Of a DNA stretch of 64,000 nt, positions 61,216 through 64,000 are shown in pieces. Made by a program: the position numbers and the translations under genes. The stretch is from assembly GCA_934177995.1 (NCBI GenBank), contig CAKPPW010000002.1:1-64000 (forward strand), given 5' to 3'. Position 1 is the stretch's first letter; each line of letters begins with the position of its first letter. The stretch is from an uncultured Bacilli bacterium. Lineage in GTDB: Bacteria; Bacillota_I; Bacilli_A; RF39; UBA660. The notes under the pieces are model-generated. The model saw only the letters and a list, made by a program, of their open reading frames with translations. It did not search any database and was not told the DNA's origin.

Positions 61216-62034
61216 ATGGCTAAATTGATTGAAAATCTATTTAAAATATCCTTCAAAGTATTAGGATTTAAAATAGATATTAGTGATTTTGTTGGAACTA
61301 TTCGTAGCTTATGTAATTGGAATACTATTACGAACACAACAGTATGGAGTCTTGCAACAAAGATTCACTCAATTATTGTTCCTATTGGACTCAGTTTATT
61401 AACTCTGTTTTTCTTGATAGATATAACAAAAAAAGTAATGGATTATGAGCGTATGAGTTGGGAGCGAATTGTATTTACTTGTATTCGCTTTTTAATTTTT
61501 AAAATGCTTATAGAAAATTCTTTTGAATTGTTATCATCTATCATGACAATTACTAATGATATTTTATCGAAGGTAACAGCAACGATTTCCTCTTCGGCAT
61601 CAGTTCCAAATCTTGCAACACAAATGGGAGATTTAGTAAGGAATGCAGGAGGTCTAATTGATCGAGGATTTATGGGCGTAATAATTCTAATTTTATATAT
61701 TCCTTTTATGGGAACTATGATTGGGGTACTTGTTCAAGTATTCTTACGAATAGGAAAATTAATATTAAGTTTTGCATTTTCTCCAATACCAATTTCAATC
61801 GGTACTTGGGAAGATGGTCAAAATGTATGTAAAAGATTTATAATGTCAACTATTGCTCTTGGAATAGAATCATCTATGATAGTTGTGGCAACAGCAATTT
61901 ATTCACTATCATTATCAACATTATCTGATGCAAGTAGTATTAGTTCTATGATTGCTATTATGTTCCTAAATGGATTCTTGATGGCTATGATTTCAATGAC
62001 AAGCAATATGGCAGAGAAATGGACAGGAGGATAA
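61216..62034 (+). CDS. TrbL/VirB6-like conjugal transfer membrane protein
   Basis: 272 residues with about six membrane segments and the typical gap between segments 3 and 4. The pattern KVMDYERMSWERIVFTCIRFLIFKMLIEN near 75 and FSPIPISIGTWEDGQNVCKRF near 190 match the TrbL-like proteins of Tn1549-type elements. It forms the inner part of the mating channel. ATG 61216 follows AAGGAGGG. Confidence 0.83.
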   Translation: MAKLIENLFKISFKVLGFKIDISDFVGTIRSLCNWNTITNTTVWSLATKIHSIIVPIGLSLLTLFFLIDITKKVMDYERMSWERIVFTCIRFLIFKMLIENSFELLSSIMTITNDILSKVTATISSSASVPNLATQMGDLVRNAGGLIDRGFMGVIILILYIPFMGTMIGVLVQVFLRIGKLILSFAFSPIPISIGTWEDGQNVCKRFIMSTIALGIESSMIVVATAIYSLSLSTLSDASSISSMIAIMFLNGFLMAMISMTSNMAEKWTGG

Positions 62035-62035
62035 G

Positions 62036-62662
62036 ATGGATAGAATAGAACCTAGAATTCATGATGAAATTAAAGATTATAAAGAGAAGTTTTATAATTT
62101 TACTTTAAGACAGTGGATATTTGGTATTCTGATACTTATAACTACTGTTCCTTTATATTTAGTATTATCTCCAAAGATAGGAAGCAATATAACTGGATGG
62201 TTAGTAATTATTATAGCAGTTCCTATCGGTTTTTTTGGATTTATTCCAATACAAGGACTTAATGCTGAAAGAATAATATTTTTTTGGAAAAGAAATTATA
62301 TTAATTTTGCTAAACCAATTCTTTATAAGACTGAAGAAGAATTAATTCAGGAAAAAAGTGGAAAAAAAAATAAGCCTATTACTGTAAATAGGAAAGAGCA
62401 AAAAAATCTTCAGAAGATGGAAAAACAAAAACAGAGAGATCTTCAAAAAGAAAGAAAAAAGCAAAGAGAAATTGCTAGGGCTAAGAAGAAATTTGGAATT
62501 AATAATTTAGAAAACTCATCAAGTAATTTCTCATTAAGCCAAGAAGAAGCACAGGTATTATTAAAACTAGCAAAGCAAGTAGTGGGGAAGGAGGATACAA
62601 ATATAAATGGCAAAGAAATTCAAGAAGAGCCAAAAGTTGAAGAACCACAAGATGCTTCCTAA
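62036..62662 (+). CDS. PrgI family membrane protein
   Basis: 208 residues. The N-terminal 100 match PrgI: two membrane segments with LRQWIFGILILITTVPLYL and the NAERIIFFWKRNYI end. The C-terminal half is a Lys/Glu/Gln-rich coiled-coil extension, longer than in enterococcal PrgI. ATG 62036 is one base after the preceding stop (AGGAGGATAAG). It overlaps virB4 by 56 bp. Confidence 0.85.
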   Translation: MDRIEPRIHDEIKDYKEKFYNFTLRQWIFGILILITTVPLYLVLSPKIGSNITGWLVIIIAVPIGFFGFIPIQGLNAERIIFFWKRNYINFAKPILYKTEEELIQEKSGKKNKPITVNRKEQKNLQKMEKQKQRDLQKERKKQREIARAKKKFGINNLENSSSNFSLSQEEAQVLLKLAKQVVGKEDTNINGKEIQEEPKVEEPQDAS

Positions 62663-64000
62663 AGTTTTTACTCCTAAAACAAGTCAAGAAGTAATATCTT
62701 ATATGTTTAAAGAGTTTGATGAAAAAACTAATATCTTTAAAATAAATGAAGAAGAATACTCAATTTGTATTGAATATTCTGATGTATCTTTTGCAAAAGC
62801 TAATGATGAAGAGGCAGAGAATATCTTTTTTAAATGGTTAGAGTATTTACATTCATTTAGAGAAGATACACACATTGAGGTAATAAATGCTGGAACTCCT
62901 ATTAAAACTGAAAAATATAAAGAAAAGTTTATATTTGATACAGATAATATAGAAGATAGTAATCAAAAACAAATTGCAGATGAATTAAATACTATTATAA
63001 CTAATTCACTTGGCTCAAAAGAAGAAACACTACAAACTAAAAGATATATTGTACTTTCATTAAAAGCTAAAAGCTTTTTAGAAGCTAATGCTTTATTTTT
63101 AAACATGTTTATAAAAACAGAGCAAAAGTTTAAAGAATTAAAATCAAAAGTATCTATGGTTAGTATTAAAGAAAGATTAAAATTTTTATATAATTTCTTT
63201 AATGTAGAATCTTTAGAAACAAGAGGAATTGATAATATTGTTACTTATGCAAAAGATAATAACTTATCTATTTTTGATGTTATTGCCCCTAAAAAGATTT
63301 CTATGAGAGAATCAGATTTTATAGAAATAGATGATAAGAAGTTTTTAAGAGTATTATATGTATCTAAACTTCCTAAAAGTTTAACTCCTCGTTTCTATAA
63401 TCGCTTAACTACCTTAGAGGAAATTAACTTAATAACTACTCTAAATATTAATCCTACTAATTCTGCTAAAATGATAAAACAAGTTGATAAAAGTTTATCA
63501 GCTATGGAAACAGAAAGACTAGAAAAAATTAAAAGAGCTGGTAAAAGTAATTTGGACTATGAATGGGTTAAGGATAAGAAGTTAGAAACAAAGATTTCAA
63601 ATGCTGAACAACTTCAATACGATCTTCAAAAAAATAATCAAAAGATATTTCAAAATAATTTTTTAGTTTGTATATCAGCAAACTCATTTGAAGAGTTGGA
63701 AGATCAGACTGTAAAAGTACAAGAAGCAGCTGCTGAAATGTTGGTTGAAATAAAACCATTATTATGGCAACAATTAGAAGGATTACAAAATATTCTTCCA
63801 TTAGGTCATAATTCATTACAGTTTCAAAGAACTTTAACAAGTGAAGCAACTGCTGTAAATGTTCCATTTAATAGTAAAGACTTTAATCATGAAAAGTCTT
63901 TATTTTATGGTGTCAATTTGGTAAGTAAAAATGCTATATTCTGTGATAGAAAGCAACTTATTAATGGTAATGGGTGTGTATTGGCAACATCTGGTGCTGG
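62607..64000 (+). CDS. VirB4/TraE-like conjugation ATPase, partial
   Basis: Starts at ATG 62607 (MAKKFKKSQKLKNHKMLPK) behind GAAGGAGGAT, inside the prgI-like gene. The 464 codons visible have an intact frame and run to the window end. The visible end LVSKNAIFCDRKQLINGNG continues into CVLATSGAG, the first residues of the Walker A box, so the ATPase domain begins just at the edge. It energises the mating channel. It is truncated only by the window. Confidence 0.92.
   Translation, partial: MAKKFKKSQKLKNHKMLPKVFTPKTSQEVISYMFKEFDEKTNIFKINEEEYSICIEYSDVSFAKANDEEAENIFFKWLEYLHSFREDTHIEVINAGTPIKTEKYKEKFIFDTDNIEDSNQKQIADELNTIITNSLGSKEETLQTKRYIVLSLKAKSFLEANALFLNMFIKTEQKFKELKSKVSMVSIKERLKFLYNFFNVESLETRGIDNIVTYAKDNNLSIFDVIAPKKISMRESDFIEIDDKKFLRVLYVSKLPKSLTPRFYNRLTTLEEINLITTLNINPTNSAKMIKQVDKSLSAMETERLEKIKRAGKSNLDYEWVKDKKLETKISNAEQLQYDLQKNNQKIFQNNFLVCISANSFEELEDQTVKVQEAAAEMLVEIKPLLWQQLEGLQNILPLGHNSLQFQRTLTSEATAVNVPFNSKDFNHEKSLFYGVNLVSKNAIFCDRKQLINGNGCVLATSGA

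Larger units (their letters stand above)
22219..64000 (+). mobile_element. Integrative and conjugative element, left part (truncated by window end)
   Basis: The boundaries are approximate. The left end lies between the SEC-C gene and the integrase. The element carries a tyrosine integrase, replisome-organiser-like protein, C1-type regulator, sigma/ArpU-like factors, primase, DNA methylase, PcfB/PcfC pair, Maff2-, TrbL- and PrgI-like proteins and VirB4. This is a Gram-positive (Tn1549/FATA-like) type IV secretion set. No relaxase, excisionase or right attachment site is inside the window. Confidence 0.88.

Noticed and set aside
63568..63867. Minus-strand open frame within virB4
   Set aside because: Leu/Gln-rich reverse complement of the VirB4 coding sequence; no independent support.
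1..64000. Alternative genetic code (TGA as Trp), as in Mycoplasma-type Mollicutes
   Set aside because: TGA ends several well-defined genes (dnaG, the integrase, the MazF-upstream gene) and Trp is coded by TGG throughout.

Overview
The window is strongly AT-rich DNA from a Gram-positive (Bacillota) bacterium. The housekeeping order ftsZ, priA, a SigK-type sporulation sigma factor, yqeG-yqeH, dnaG-rpoD-trmK, the LCP and NAGPA-type cell-wall genes and the use of TGA as a stop codon point to a low-GC Firmicute of the Bacilli/Clostridia type, probably a gut commensal. I cannot name the species from sequence alone. I recognised no tRNA, rRNA or CRISPR array.

Region 1 (1-22218) is chromosomal. Positions 40-14011 all read on the plus strand: cell division (ftsZ), replication restart (priA), a SigK-like sigma factor, an unknown protein, a membrane polysaccharide deacetylase, yqeG/yqeH, the dnaG-rpoD-trmK cluster, a second unusual sigma-70 factor and rubrerythrin. 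Two minus-strand genes follow (a DUF3419-like protein and an LCP-PASTA protein). Then comes a plus-strand envelope operon (17162-21937) in which a secreted peptidoglycan-hydrolase-like protein ending in a dockerin lies directly before a membrane-anchored cohesin protein. A SEC-C protein ends the chromosomal part.

Region 2 (about 22219 to the window end) is the left part of an integrative and conjugative element (ICE). It begins with a tyrosine integrase, a replisome-organiser-like protein and a divergent Cro/C1-type regulator. Five copies of a 17-bp partial dyad, probably the regulator's operator, lie around the regulator and early genes and in front of the pilin-like transfer gene 35 kb away. 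The early block contains small proteins, a MazF-like toxin, a cold-shock protein and an ArpU-like regulator. From 28 to 44 kb lies a cargo block: a CAP-domain protein, a reverse-strand ABC transporter with a small secreted protein, two secreted cysteine-containing paralogues each followed by a membrane-anchored partner, and a lysis-like set (M23-CW_7-LysM endolysin, holin, DUF1906 hydrolase). Several of these operons have a good promoter followed within about 10-35 nt of the predicted start by an intrinsic terminator, as in phage late-gene antitermination control.

From 44850 the conjugation part follows: a sortase-type adhesin with an NlpC/P60-like head and Cna-B repeats, an InlB-repeat surface protein, an orphan DNA methylase, a large primase, PcfB/PcfC-like proteins (type IV coupling protein), a Maff2/VirB2-like protein, a TrbL/VirB6-like protein, PrgI and the start of the VirB4 ATPase, which runs off the end. 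No relaxase or right end is inside the window. Several ICE genes seem to start at ATA or ATT codons placed correctly behind good Shine-Dalgarno sequences.
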